A stretch of 64,000 bases of DNA from Euglena gracilis (lineage: Eukaryota; Euglenida; Euglenophyceae; Euglenales): NCBI GenBank assembly GCA_039621445.1, contig CP154956.1, positions 42,680,437 through 42,744,436 on the forward strand, in the 5' to 3' direction. A model generated the notes under the pieces. It saw nothing but the letters and a program-made list of their open reading frames with translations. It did no database searches and was not told where the DNA came from. Position numbers and translations under genes: made by a program. This document shows positions 1-10,575 of the stretch, piece by piece (the stretch's first letter is position 1; every line of letters starts with the position of its first letter).

Positions 1-508
<508 letters not shown>

Positions 509-2030
509 TCATGCCCTTGGCCACTGCGATCTGCAATTCCATTCTTTTTCAGGCTGTACGATCCTCACTGGCTGGGATGATAGGGAAAACAAGGGAAATA
601 GGACATTGTTCTCAACACACCATCCATAGAAGGTTTCCTGGTTCGGACGTGGTTGCTTCACAACAAATCGGCCCGTCCTGACTTATTAGGATCACCAATT
701 TAGGAATCTCCCATATCCCGCGAATATTTCGCGTATATTTGTGAACATCAAAATGCGCAGGTCACCCTCCTGCGCATTAAAGTGACGACAATTAAACTGA
801 TCGCGCATTAATTGGCCCACCGGTATGTCCCATTGGCAAAAGGGGAGATTTCGCAAGTAGGAAAGAATTTCATGGCAAAAAGGGGGGCAGAGGAAACGTG
901 AAATTTTTGTGGAAGAAACAAAAAACAATTGTCCTCACCACACCTTCCATTTGGACAACCAAACCCCTCATTGGCACCCAACGCCCAACGCACCTTCAAA
1001 CCCAAAAATGGCCAGAAATCTTGTGCCCTAAAAAAGTGCCAAAAAATTGGTGCATTTCCACACCCAAAACAAATTTTTTTGGCCATTTGTTTTCAAAAAT
1101 GCATCCCAAAAAATGTGACGATCAAGAAAAAAAAACCTAACAAAATTCCCTTTCAAAAAATGAAAAAAATGACCAAATTTGGACATAAAAAATCACCCAT
1201 AAATGACCCCTTTCGGACCAAAAGCACTTTTTTTGTTCAAAAAGGGCCCAAAATGGCCAAAAATAACCACTTTTTGACCCGAAAGTCACCGATTTTTGGA
1301 TGTGTGCCGCCCTTCTCATGATGGGATGCAACATCATGGATGCTGCTTCCCGCTATCTCGAAAGTGGCATACTTCCCCCATGACCCCCCCCCTCCCGTGA
1401 CCCCCCCCCCGTGACCCGCACCACCCTTGATGACTGTTGTGTGCTCAAAATGACGATTCTATCCTTACCCGGTGTAAAAATTTTGAGATGTTTCTCAATG
1501 CAGGAATAGAATCGTCATTTTGACCACTGTAAATTCGTCGTCATTTTGGAACAGCGGGATCGTCACTGACAGCCACCCCGGTCAAATGCAGGTTCTTCGT
1601 CAAACGAAAATAATGTGTCATACATACCCGTACGTCTGATAGCCGGAAAGTCAGCGTGGGATGGAGTGGTGGCGTCTGCGGAATAGAATGCACGCAGGAT
1701 GGTATGTTCCCCAAGAGGTGCAACCCTCAAGTCGTCCGAAAAAACATTTGCAGACGGAACTGAAAGAAATTTTGCCCCCCCCCGCCCAAAAAAAAAGAAA
1801 CCCTTGACACGAAAACTGGTGCCCACCCTGTGGCACCAAAACTGGTTCCCACCTGTGGCACTAAAAGTGTTCCCCAAACTGTCCAAGATTTGGGCCCAAG
1901 ATGGGGGGGTCTCAAAAGAACCAGAACGCCAGACAAACAAAGCCCTTTTCAAAACCCTTTTTGCAAAAAAAAAGTGAAAGAACCAAAGCAAAGGCGAAAC
2001 GTTGCAACAAAGAAGTCAGCATGCAATTTA
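509..2030. other. Non-coding, no gene recognised
   Basis: Only short open frames without recognisable domains are present. 1000-1300 is rich in imperfect repeats of the type CCAAAAATGGCCAAAAA, and 1380-1420 has three near-identical CCCCCCGTGACC units. Nothing here supports a gene. Confidence 0.5.
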
Positions 2031-2035
2031 CAGCA

Positions 2036-2074
2036 ACAGGGTCCTGTGTTTTTTCACAAAACACCACAGGACCC
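2036..2074. repeat. Short perfect hairpin (12 bp arms)
   Basis: CAGGGTCCTGTG and its reverse complement CACAGGACCCTG flank about 15 bases that themselves contain a partial inverted repeat. The arm begins with CAGGG, as do many hAT transposon termini, but the element is too short for that to mean much. Confidence 0.6.
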
Positions 2075-2269
2075 TGACATCTTCACTTCATTACTCTTCT
2101 TCTCTTCTTGGTTCATCTTCTTTTTCTGAACAGTTCAACCTGTGAGCACAAAGATGACAAATGAAAGACAACCAGATCACATACAATGTGGCACCACCGA
2201 AAAACATGGCTCAATGGTGATTGGGGGTTCAATTTACAGAATTACAATTTGAAGGAAAGCTAATTGGAA

Positions 2270-2655
2270 AGAAAGAAAACACAGATTGCAAGGCCAAAAT
2301 GTCACAAAAAACACCAGGCCAAAGACACACAGCTGCAGCTAGTGCTCTGTGAAATGGCAGCAAAAGTTCCAAAACAGTAAAACACGACCAGAAAACCACC
2401 AGAACGCTCAGAAAATGAAATAAAAACAGAACGCACTGCAGAAGACATGCCACACAAGAGGGTGGGACTCAAAATTGTCACACAGGGGACCAAATTTTGG
2501 AAAAAATGCCACATTTTTGAAAGTGGTCCAGATGCACTGGAAAAGACCAGTACAATCATTCTTCAAAAGACACCTCAGTTGGGCATACCTGCTTCAAACT
2601 TCAAAAAATCTTGCATCAGTGAATTCCTGGTCCTCCAAATAGCTTGTATATGAAG
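2270..2655 (-). repeat. Dispersed repeat, copy 1 (inverted relative to copy at 54.9 kb)
   Basis: The reverse complement of this stretch matches 54917-55290 over about 370 bp with scattered mismatches and small indels. Corresponding conceptual peptides share segments such as SVFISFSER and GTFAAISQS. The match is at DNA level and spans non-coding sequence, so it is a dispersed repeat (probably a transposable-element fragment), not a gene. Confidence 0.75.
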
Positions 2656-3003
2656 TTAGAAGAAAGATAAAACCCATTTCCAAAAGGGAGAAACACCTGT
2701 ACGTAAGAAGATTACGAGCGCGAGAACCAAGGCGCTTTGCGTAAATCCTAATCAGTCCGTTCGTCATCCAACTTTATGCTTGTCAGCCTTTTTTTCAAAA
2801 TGTCGTCAGGTGAAATTTGCATTCCTGAGATGTTTCTGGCTCTCATTCGGGGCGTCCTGTTTTGAATACACCCCACCCTGCCCCCCACCAAGCGTACTCA
2901 TGCAGCCCTGTGTGTGCGGGTTGGAGTGGGTCATCCAGAAAGGGGGTATGAAATTTTTCCTTGGGGTGCTGGGGTCTTTGGTGATTGTGTGACTTTTTCT
3001 GTA

Positions 3004-3070
3004 AGGGATATAGGGAGATATAGGTATAGGTATAGGTATAGGTTTTCTGACCTCCTATATCCCTATATGT
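3004..3070. repeat. ATATAGG-rich inverted repeat
   Basis: GGATATAGGGAGATATAGG followed by three GGTATA units is mirrored by CCTCCTATATCCCTATAT 20 bases later, giving an imperfect AT-rich hairpin. Confidence 0.5.
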
Positions 3071-3308
3071 CTCAGATCTTTCTGATGGCCAAAAGAATGT
3101 CTCTCCCCAAGTCTGGCTGGGAGGAAGAATCGAGGAGTTCATGCTCATTTTGAGCCCAGCGGTGCTGTTGGGTGGCTACGATGCAAAATTTGTTATTCAA
3201 CGTGGTTTGAGGATGAAGTGGCCATGAGGGTGAATGAGAATTTGGATTCAACCATCTGCCAAGCTACTGTGAAGTCTTTGCAACCCCCATACCCATATGT
3301 GGACGACC

Positions 3309-3412
3309 TATACCTACCCCCCCCCCCCCCCTTATTGTCCCACCGACCTCCCCCTGGGAGGCCCGACTGGACAATAAGGGGGGGGACAATAAGGGGGGGG
3401 TATACCTATACC
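3309..3412. repeat. C/G-tract bounded inverted repeat
   Basis: The left end reads TATACCTA, a run of about 12 C, then TTATTGTCC. The right end is its reverse complement: GGACAATAAGG, a G run, then TATACCTATA. This is one of a recurring class in this window of small elements whose inverted ends carry a poly-C or poly-G tract. Confidence 0.6.
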
Positions 3413-3422
3413 TATATGCCGC

Positions 3423-3632
3423 CTACCCTCACCCCCCCCCTATTTGGCTAATGGCCGGGCTCCTTCGGACCCCCAATTAGCCAATTAGGGGGGGGGAATT
3501 AGGGGGGGGGTTACCCCGGCCAATGGCCAATAAGCCTTCCCCCCCCCCCAATTGGCTAATGGACCGTCCAACGGGACCCAATTAGCCAATTAGGGGGGGG
3601 GGCAAATAGGGGGGGGGTGAGGGTATATGTCC
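3423..3632. repeat. C/G-tract bounded foldback element with TACCCTCACCC ends
   Basis: The left terminus is TACCCTCAC, a C tract, then TATTTGGCTAATGG. The right terminus is the reverse complement, ending GGGTGAGGGTA. The interior holds further CCAATTAGGGGG / CCCCCAATTGG inverted pairs. The terminal TACCCTCACCC sequence is shared with the element at 7739-7957, which is the best evidence that these are copies of one family. Confidence 0.65.
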
Positions 3633-3669
3633 AAACAAAAGAAACTAAACAAGCAATCATTGCAATCAT

Positions 3670-3762
3670 CCATCACGGGGGGGGGGCTGAAGACCAGAAT
3701 GCATCAATCCATCCGGGGGGGGGGGGGGGCTAAAGACCAGAATGCATTAAATGCAAAGGCGG
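3670..3762. repeat. Two-copy direct repeat of about 50 bp
   Basis: The unit is a G tract followed by GCTGAAGACCAGAATGCAT; the second copy differs by GCTAAAGACC and the length of the G run. Confidence 0.6.
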
Positions 3763-3818
3763 GAAGATACCGCTTCGTTGTGACAACGGCGGTTCACCAG
3801 CAATAGTCAAGGTCTTTG

Positions 3819-4406
3819 TCAAGACCAAAACTTTGACACAACATCATCGAAAAGGTCAGGATCACCTTGGGATTCATTTTCCAACGAAATGTCCTCATGG
3901 TAGAAAGATTTCTTGGGCTCACGAAGGGATGCTGGGATAAGATTGTCATCCCCGAACTTCAGCAAATTGAATTTTACGAAAAGTGCCGATTGCACAACTT
4001 TTTCATACAATGCATTCCGCAGCGGTGTCTCCAAAAATCTTTGCACACTGAAAGTGCGCTCGACAGCTGCCTCTGTCACAGCTATGGTGTACAAGAAGAT
4101 GGCAAATTTGGCCAATTCTTGAGCCACGTGGAGTTTACTTTGCCCGTATAAAGTGGGGTCAGCCGTGCAAACAATGGCATCATGGAAAGGATTCATGCTC
4201 AGGGTGTGGTGTGAGGTGCAAAGTGTTTCATTTGCAAAGTGTTTCATTTTCTCCCCCCCCCCCAGCTCCGTTAGACCCCCTTTTGCAAAATGGGGGACAA
4301 TTATGGGGGGGGTAAGGACCCCAGCCCTAATTTCTTGTGTTGAACTAGAATTGTTTGATTTGTTGAGCATGGTGGATCCGTCAATGTCGCCAATGGGGGG
4401 GGGCAA
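3819..4406 (-). pseudogene. hAT-family transposase C-terminal fragment
   Basis: The 195-residue open frame contains, around residues 100-150, the hAT dimerisation region: a block of the type FLYTIAVTEAAVERTFS followed by LETPLRNAL and EKVVQSALFVKFN. This matches the conserved pattern of small hydrophobics, an AAVER-FS core and RN-L in hAT transposases. The upstream catalytic part is not present in frame; 4410-4760 may hold shifted remnants. The frame is invaded near residues 30-52 by a small poly-C/poly-G bounded insert (4252-4310), so the copy is broken. Family assignment rests on one domain but is fairly specific. Confidence 0.72.
4252..4310. repeat. Small C/G-tract bounded insert in the hAT remnant
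   Basis: A run of C and then AGCTCC opens the segment, and a GGGGG run followed by TAAGGA closes it, with CCCCCTTTTGCAAAATGGGGG as an internal palindrome. Just outside, AAAGTGTTTCATTT occurs twice in tandem (4218-4250). It interrupts the hAT reading frame without stops. Confidence 0.45.
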
Positions 4407-4781
4407 ATAGAAATAGCACTCTCAACTTTGGATTGGAGACCTAGTGCAAACGAAGGGTGAAAGAATTTGACGGGGGGAACAAAACCTTCTGCCATCAAGC
4501 AAATTTCTTGGGGTAAGCTGTTCCTTCCAAATGGAATACCAAAGGCTTGCCGGGAAAATGGGACTTCCACCAAGCACAAAAGAACGGTTGGGTTCATGCA
4601 GAACACCAGAGCCACCTTTTGAGCTGCACTTGCTGCTTTGGCAAAGTGGGCAATTGTGGCCCCATGTTCCAAAACAGTGCCTTTCCAAATTGTCAATGTT
4701 CGACTTTGCGAAGGACCATGCTTCTTGGCCTCCCGGACCCGGAAAAAGGGTTGTCGAGCCGAAAATGGGCGTTTTTCGACC

Positions 4782-4991
4782 ATCATGGCCATCATGACCC
4801 GTGATGGCCATGATGCGCATCATGACCCATGATGGCCATCATGACCAATGATGGCCATCATGACGCATGATGGCCATCATGACCCATGATGCCCATCATG
4901 ACCCATGATGGCCATCATGACCCATGATGGCCATCATGACCCATGATGCCAATCATGACCAATGATGGCCATCATGACCCATGATGGCCAT
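4782..4991. repeat. 20-bp palindromic minisatellite
   Basis: About ten copies of a unit close to CATGATGGCCATCATGACC are present. Each unit contains the perfect palindrome ATGATGGCCATCAT, so the array can fold into alternative hairpins on either strand. A few units have GCC to GCG or CCA changes. Confidence 0.9.
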
Positions 4992-5062
4992 ATTTCAAGG
5001 GAAAATGCCTTTATTCGGGTGTTTACGGGGGATCGCGAATATGAAGGAAGGGGAACAGGGAG

Positions 5063-5173
5063 CCAATTAGGGGGGGGGGTTAGGGGTAACCCCCCGCCCT
5101 AATTGTCCCCCCCCCTAATTGGCCAGAAGGGGGGTCCGGGCCGCCCGGAGGGCGGCCAAATAGGGGGGGGGGT
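5063..5173. repeat. C/G-tract inverted repeat
   Basis: The sequence carries GCCAATTA followed by a G tract, then CCCCCCCTAATTGGCC in inverted orientation, and ends with CCAAATA followed by a G tract. The AATTGGC boundary motif is shared with the element at 3423-3632. Confidence 0.5.
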
Positions 5174-5446
5174 GTTGGTATTTGACCGGGGAAAATATTC
5201 CAATTGGTGTAGTAACCTCATAATTTCTTTTTGGGCACAGGAAAACGCCATCCGCAAAATCTTTTGCAGGGCGCCTTCGGTGCCCTAGGTCGACTGGCAG
5301 GGAGGAGAAGCAGTAAAAAAAAAAACCCCTGAGCACGGCAAGGACGGCCATGCGTTTATGCATGCCAGGTTTCCCCAGTTTATAGGTATATGCAAAGACA
5401 ATGTGTTTCCGCAGGGGGGGGGGCTTAAATCTCTAGAAGGGGGGGG

Positions 5447-5908
5447 GTGCGGATAATTGCGTTTCCCACCGACCAGGTCGGGCTGACCCACAATGGTCAG
5501 GTCGACCAGGTTGTCGGCCCGACCATGTCGGGCCGACCTGCAATTTGGTCATCTGCGATTTTCCTACTGGGGCTAGTTTGTTGTGACCACTGCCACAAAT
5601 ACTGGCACCTTAAATGTGCCGGATTGTCCATGCCTCCCTGGCTTGGGAGTTGGGGTTGTCCACGTTGCTTGGCAAGTGACTTACTGCCGTTTCTGACCAC
5701 GTGGCAAGGCCACGTCTGTTCCCTGTGGCCATGGGATGGCCTACCGAACTGCCCTCCTTTTCGCACACAACATTTCAGCGACATACTGTGCCACCTGCGC
5801 CAATTTTATGGTCATTGGCTGCTTTTCAATGGCTTTTGGTTTTCTCTCTCTCATTTGTGCCTTTGGACAAAGTCTGTGTTGTCAACACAGGACTCAGGCC
5901 CGCCCTGA
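5447..5908 (+). pseudogene. PHD-finger-like fragment
   Basis: Residues 40-75 of this 153-residue open frame show the second half of a PHD zinc finger: CDHCHKYWHLKC, then W-x2-W-G-CPRC. The C-x2-C, H-x2-C and terminal C-x2-C spacing, with aromatic residues before the histidine, fits the fold. The first zinc knuckle is not seen upstream, which is occupied by a GTCGGCC-rich hairpin cluster (5470-5550). PHD fingers of this kind occur in chromatin readers and in several transposon proteins. Its position beside a recombinase-like frame on the other strand suggests a mobile-element origin, but that is inference. Confidence 0.45.
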
Positions 5909-5996
5909 GTCTTGTGTTAACAACACAGACTCTGTCCTGAGGCCTAGTGCTGTAACCGTGTTCAGAGGCCCGGCGCCTGCCCTTTAATTCGGGGTT

Positions 5997-6097
5997 GTGA
6001 ACACAAATTACAGGGCGATAATTCCTGAACCCGATTTCATGCCCTGATAATCGTGTTCAGGGTGAACACGAATTACAGGGCATGAAATCGGGTTCAG
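5997..6097. repeat. 101-bp direct repeat, copy 1, containing a long hairpin
   Basis: This copy differs from 6923-7023 at only two positions. Internally, TGAACCCGATTTCATGCC and its reverse complement form a 21 bp perfect stem, extended by a second imperfect stem (TCGTGTTCA / TGAACACGA). Both copies lie in the same orientation and flank about 825 bp that carry a recombinase-like open frame. Confidence 0.9.
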
Positions 6098-6752
6098 ATG
6101 CATCAACTTGCAACCTCCAAAGCACTTCGTTGCGATATCTGGTGAACAAAATGTTTGCCCGTTGAGCCTCAAACGGTTTGCTCCATTGCACCGCGTCGAG
6201 GATGCCAGGAAGTTCTGCAGGTTGTAGAATTTCCTCTGGAGGGTGCGCAGCCTCACCAGTGGCTTTTTTGGTTGCCTCGCGGGTGAGAGCAGCCGCCATT
6301 AATTTTTGCAGCTGTGGGAGTTGCGTTTCAGAGGATGGTATAATCGGGGTTTCTGGCTTTGATGAGGCGTGAATTTGGGCAACGGCGTTCAGGTATCCCC
6401 TGAACGTGGATGCTTTCAGTTGTTTGAATCTGAATTTTTGGCCACACTGTGCCCGGCGCTGGTCCTCACAATGTTTGATGACCGCTTGCCCATCGAACAA
6501 TAGTGGAGGATCAATCACCCAAGCTGCCCAAGCACAAAGGAAAGCGTCCAGTTCGTCGTAGACGGCGCCAAGCACACCACACATTTCCTCAAATTCAAGG
6601 AGGTGTGTGGATGCGGCTTGCTCCGTCCCTTCCGTCCCGGATGCTTTCTTTTTGGTAGCCTCCACCAGAAGGCTACCGTGCAGGGGGCCAACAGCAGGGT
6701 TCTTTTTTTTTTTAATCCCAACCCTGCTTGATTGTGGCCAAAAATCCATCAA
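6057..6752 (-). CDS. Possible tyrosine-recombinase-type (Crypton-like) protein, fragment
   Basis: This is the longest plausible open frame (231 residues) in the first 15 kb. Its middle has a helical block, TFRGYLNAVAQIHASS, followed by a second helix-rich block (LMAAALTREATKK). This layout resembles the core-binding domain of tyrosine recombinases such as Cryptons or DIRS elements. No catalytic R, HxxR or Y box is visible, so only an N-terminal part could be present. The last residues lie inside the 101 bp repeat copy, so the true C-terminus may have been replaced by repeat insertion. The frame is also the only coherent one in this stretch. Function is a weak inference. Confidence 0.35.
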   Translation of the reverse strand: MMDFWPQSSRVGIKKKKNPAVGPLHGSLLVEATKKKASGTEGTEQAASTHLLEFEEMCGVLGAVYDELDAFLCAWAAWVIDPPLLFDGQAVIKHCEDQRRAQCGQKFRFKQLKASTFRGYLNAVAQIHASSKPETPIIPSSETQLPQLQKLMAAALTREATKKATGEAAHPPEEILQPAELPGILDAVQWSKPFEAQRANILFTRYRNEVLWRLQVDASEPDFMPCNSCSP

Positions 6753-6922
6753 CTTTTGGGGGTTGTGGCAACATTCTGTCCATTGTGTTTGCCGCTTTCT
6801 TTGCCATTACAAAAAGACTGAGGGACAATGAACCGTTAAGCTCTAAGCCGAACATCGGCGTAAGGCCAAGCATTGTGGGGGCCTTTTGGGGGGGGGACCA
6901 GGCGCCATATCTCGTTTTCCCG

Positions 6923-7023
6923 GTGAACACAAATTACAGGGCGATAATTCCTGAACCCGATTACATGCCCCGATAATCGTGTTCAGGGTGAACACGAATT
7001 ACAGGGCATGAAATCGGGTTCAG
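6923..7023. repeat. 101-bp direct repeat, copy 2
   Basis: Two substitutions from the copy at 5997-6097 (TTTCATGCCCTG versus TTACATGCCCCG) slightly weaken its internal stem. It precedes the open frame on the minus strand. Confidence 0.9.
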
Positions 7024-7137
7024 CATTTTTTGAAAATTTTGGGCAAAAAAAACACCCCAAAAGTGCCCGAAACCATGGCGTGAAGCACATCCCCGAATTA
7101 CAGGGCAGGCGGCGGGCCTCTTTGAACACGGTTACAG

Positions 7138-7246
7138 AAAAAACGTGGGTTATAACCCAATTACAGGGCGTAAGACGGGTCAAGGGCGCCTACGGCGCCC
7201 TTGACCCGTCTTACGGCCCTGTAATCAGGTTATACCCACGTTTTTT
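7138..7246. repeat. Long hairpin with about 50 bp arms
   Basis: The left arm begins AAAAAACGTGGG and runs to GGTCAAGGGCGCC. The right arm is the reverse complement with a few substitutions and indels, separated by about two bases. The internal words ATTACAGGGC and GTTATAACCC recur in neighbouring repeats at 6.0-7.1 kb, so this looks like a relative of the 101 bp repeat. Confidence 0.85.
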
Positions 7247-7725
7247 GTATTGACAAAGCGGACTTAATGGAATGGAAATCGACTGACTTAAACGGGCACC
7301 TGAATGGAAATCAACTGACCTTCACGGGCGCTTGAATGGAAATTGACTGACGTAAACCAATTCAGCCTGAATTACGTTTAAGTCAGTAGAAATTCATGAC
7401 AGGCGTTGGGCCCAGAAAATAGGTTTTTCTACAAAAATCGACTGCCATTAACGGTTTTAGTAGGGGGGGGGGGACATGGGGGGGGGACACGGGGGGAACA
7501 TCCCGGTTTTCATGCAAAATTATCACCACGGATGCTTGCACGGCAAAGACACGGTTGAATCTCAATGGTGCCCAACAACCTTGAAGATCAGTGTGAATGC
7601 TTTAGCCTTGGCATATCGCCGAACCAGTCCACCTGTTGGCATTGTTCCAGGCTGCGACAAACAGTTTCTAAAGTTCTGTTTGTTGTTCAATGCCGAACAC
7701 AGTTTTCTAGGTTGGAGTCCGTGTT

Positions 7726-7972
7726 TGGAAACACAGACCTACCCTCACCCCCCCCCCCCCCTCAAAGTGTCCCCACCCCCTCAAAGTGGCAAAATTTTTG
7801 GCAAATTTTGGTTCCAAAGTGGCCATTTTCCTTCGGCACCAAAGGCGCCGAAGGCCAAAATTCGACCCCCCCCAAAGTGTCCCTCCTGCCAGAGTGGCCA
7901 TTTTGGGGTCCCACGCTGCCAGGAGGGTGGCCATTTTGAGGGGGGGGGGTGAGGGTACGTCAGAGTCTGTGT
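7726..7972. repeat. C/G-tract bounded foldback element with TACCCTCACCC ends
   Basis: The left end reads ACACAGACC, TACCCTCAC, a C tract and CTCAAAGTG. The right end mirrors it: TTTTGAG, a G tract, TGAGGGTACG and AGTCTGTGT. The terminal core is the same as in the element at 3423-3632. The interior has a second pair, CCCCCTCAAAGTGGC and GTGGCCATTTTGA. Confidence 0.65.
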
Positions 7973-8099
7973 TTCTAAACACAGACTTTGGCACGCCAAG
8001 TCTGTGTTTAGAAAACAGACTTTACAAAACACAGAGCACGCCTGTCTTGAACAACGTTCGACGATTTAGCAACCCGCACGGTGGTTTTTTGCCGTTTTT

Positions 8100-8960
8100 T
8101 TTTTTTGTGGTTTTTCGTCAAGAAAACGGTTGTCCTTCGAAAACCGTTTTATAGTAACGCGCCGCCCCTCTGAAAACCGTTTTAATTGTCCGAACTCCTG
8201 GAGCGGCAAGTGTCTGATGGAAATCCGTTTGTATTGTAACGGCGCCCCTGCGAAAATCCTTTAATGGCAATTGACCGTTGTGCAAAGAGAAATTGGATTT
8301 TTTTTTCATGGATTGTTCTTCATGGCCAAGCAGCAAAACCTCGTGTGGGGAGGCCAGTTTGAGAGCCCCCCCCCATCCCTGGAGTATTCCAAAATTGACA
8401 TCTTAATTTGTGAAATCCCACGGCCGCAGGTGTTATACAGCATATCAATTGAAAAGCTCTCCCCAACACCTTTCACTTGGTACCCCACAGAACCCAGCCA
8501 ACACTTCACAGGCCTGAGATTGTCGATCGAGGTTCTGACACGTCCTTTTCGCAAATTCCAAATCCCCGCTGCCATGCTGCCCTTGATCGCTAGCTCTTCG
8601 CAAGGTGACCTTAGATTCCAGCCATGCTGCATGGTATTCTATTTCAGAAATTCCCCAAAAGTTGACCAACAGGAAAAGTATTGCGCGAATTACCCCCCAA
8701 TTTCAGGTCGAAGACCGCCCCAAAACTGCAAATCCCAAGTAAGAAACGGGGCCTGTCTTGTAACAAAAACCGTTTATAGTAGTAAGGCGCCCCTCTGAAA
8801 CCCGTTTTATTGTAACGGACGGATCTGTCTGGAAAACAATTTATTGCAACGGACGCCTGCCTTGAAAACCGTTTCTTTGTAATGGCCTCACCCATGCTAA
8901 AACCCGTATCTGATCAATCCCACGAATTTTCAAAACAGGCGCCGGGCCCTGGAAACAGGT
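8100..8960. repeat. Degenerate 45-50 bp repeats around AAACCGTTTTATTGTAACGG
   Basis: Copies of a unit close to GAAAACCGTTTTATTGTAAC followed by GGCGCCCCTCT occur at 8113-8270 (about four) and again at 8757-8960 (about five). A 490 bp segment without the motif lies between them. Divergence between units is high. No protein domain is recognised in the intervening segment. Confidence 0.6.
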
Positions 8961-9295
8961 TTTAACACTTAAAGCTGTGTTTACAGCAACTTGGTCAAAG
9001 TCCCTGCGGGCCCTGCAAAATAGTTTTAGAACAAATCGGAGCCACTGACGGTTTTGCAAGGGCGCCGGGCGGCCTGGCTAGTTCTAGTTCGGAAGACCAC
9101 AGACGGCGGCCAAAATCTGCCCGGCGGCCACATATTCTTATTCCGAAATTACCAACAGTCCCAAATTTGTACAGCGGATCCTAATTCAGCTTCGCTTCGG
9201 CCAAAAAAATCTGTCGTCAGTCTGCCATCCGTCGTCGAGGTTAAGAACACCGACTTTGACCAAAGTCAGGTTGCTTTATAAACACAGCCTTAAAC

Positions 9296-9379
9296 AACTG
9301 CGTCTTAAACACAGACTCTGACCTGAGTCTACGTTTCACAATGCAGGCTCAGGTCAGAGTCTGCTTTTAAGACGCAGTT
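9296..9379. repeat. Hairpin with 32 bp arms
   Basis: AACTGCGTCTTAAACACAGA through GACCTGAG is matched by its reverse complement with two mismatches (30 of 32). The words ACACAGACT and GACTCAGG also occur in inverted pairs at 5880-5940 and 7960-8030, so a related hairpin family is dispersed here. Confidence 0.8.
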
Positions 9380-9604
9380 CTTGATATAGAGACCCCTTGG
9401 GCCATCAAACGCCAGTGTAAAACCCGAATATGTCAGAAGTTCTTCAATTATGTAATTGGAGAGTGGGCCAAAAATGGGCCTTTTTGACCATTTTGGGGTC
9501 CCAAATTTTTTTTGGCACTTCGCGCCGGTCACTGGAATTTTTTTTCCATTAGCTCTGCTGGCAGACCCCCCCCCCCCGGGGTCTGCTGGGCTTTTCAAGG
9601 CCAA

Positions 9605-9825
9605 TTTTGGAATACCATGCCACCCCCCGTACTCTTCCCCTCCTTTGGCACCTTCTGAGCCCCATGGGAAGAGTATGGGGGGGGGAATAGTCCGCCTCCC
9701 GCCCCGTACCCTTCCCACGGGACCTCAAAGGAACACCCATGGTCAACCCTTCGGTGGCAAAGAAAAAGTGCCCTACCATCGTACTCTTCCTGAACCCGGG
9801 ATGGGAAGAGTACGGGGGGGGGGGG
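9605..9825. repeat. GTACTCTTCCC / GGGAAGAGTAC C/G-tract repeats
   Basis: Three inverted units carry the word GTACTCTTCC or its reverse complement next to a C or G tract (9619, 9665, 9780-9820). They form nested hairpins and belong to the class of C/G-tract bounded repeats. Confidence 0.55.
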
Positions 9826-9993
9826 AATAGGGCAGCTGCGGGTCTTTGTGGGTGTAAATCACAATTTTGAGCCGAAATTCAGTCCACACAAAGGCACTTC
9901 AGAAGCCTCAAACCCCCCACCCCTGGGGTTGGTCAGATTCATTTCCCAAAGGCATGCGTGGACACTGGGGTTTCCTTTATGGCTCTATATCAG

Positions 9994-10080
9994 AAAAGGG
10001 GGGTCGGACGCCGGTTCTGTCCTGAACCCGGCGTCCCGGACGCCAGGTTCAGGACAGAACCGGCGTCCGACCCCCCTTTT
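9994..10080. repeat. Perfect 35-bp-arm hairpin
   Basis: The arms AAAAGGGGGGTCGGACGCCG...GAACC and the reverse complement at the other end match perfectly over 35 bases. A 17-base centre is itself partly palindromic (GGCGTCCCGGACGCC). A third, partial copy with the words GACGCCGGGTTCAGGACAG follows at 10090-10130, and another at 10600-10650. Confidence 0.9.
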
Positions 10081-10394
10081 CTTAAACCGGCGTTTTAGGG
10101 ACGCCGGGTTCAGGACAGAACCAGCGTCCCCAACCTTCGGTCAAAGGACACTCCCAGGACCAATCTCCGACCACTAATCTGCAATGTTGCGTAATTTGGA
10201 TTTCACTAATTTCCGACGATCGCGAGCGTATCTCTGGCTATGTCAGTTGTTCAGGTGCAAACTCACCCCTCGATTGAAAGCTCTTTTCAGATGACTAGAG
10301 ATATCCACCAAATTCAGCCATGCCGCCTGGTACTCTTATTTCCTGTCATTGGGAAATCCTATTTTCACAATCCTGGTACCCCCCTGGATCCGTG

Positions 10395-10575
10395 CCCTTG
10401 CAGCGCCCCTTGCGGCCGCCGGCGATGACGCGGATCTTCTTGCGGCGCCCGCCAACCACGGTGGTCTTGAGGGCCTGCAGATCTTCGGGCAGGTCCACCG
10501 CGCAGTCTGCCTCCCCTGCGGTGGGAGACCAGGCTTTGGTGTAAAGACCCTGGGGGTCCACGAGCCACCGATTTT
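10395..10575 (-). CDS. GC-rich candidate exon, unidentified
   Basis: This 180 bp GC-rich island stands out from AT-rich surroundings, as the confirmed exons of this window do. Its minus-strand translation is protein-like: WLVDPQGLYTKAWSP, VDLPEDLQALKTTVV and a basic stretch GGRRKKIRVIAGGRKG. No start or stop is apparent, splice sites are not clear, and I recognise no family. It could be a lone exon of a decayed gene. Confidence 0.25.

Noticed and set aside
4782-4991. CRISPR-like regular repeats
   Set aside because: Units are contiguous with no unique spacers, there are no cas genes, and the surroundings are eukaryotic.
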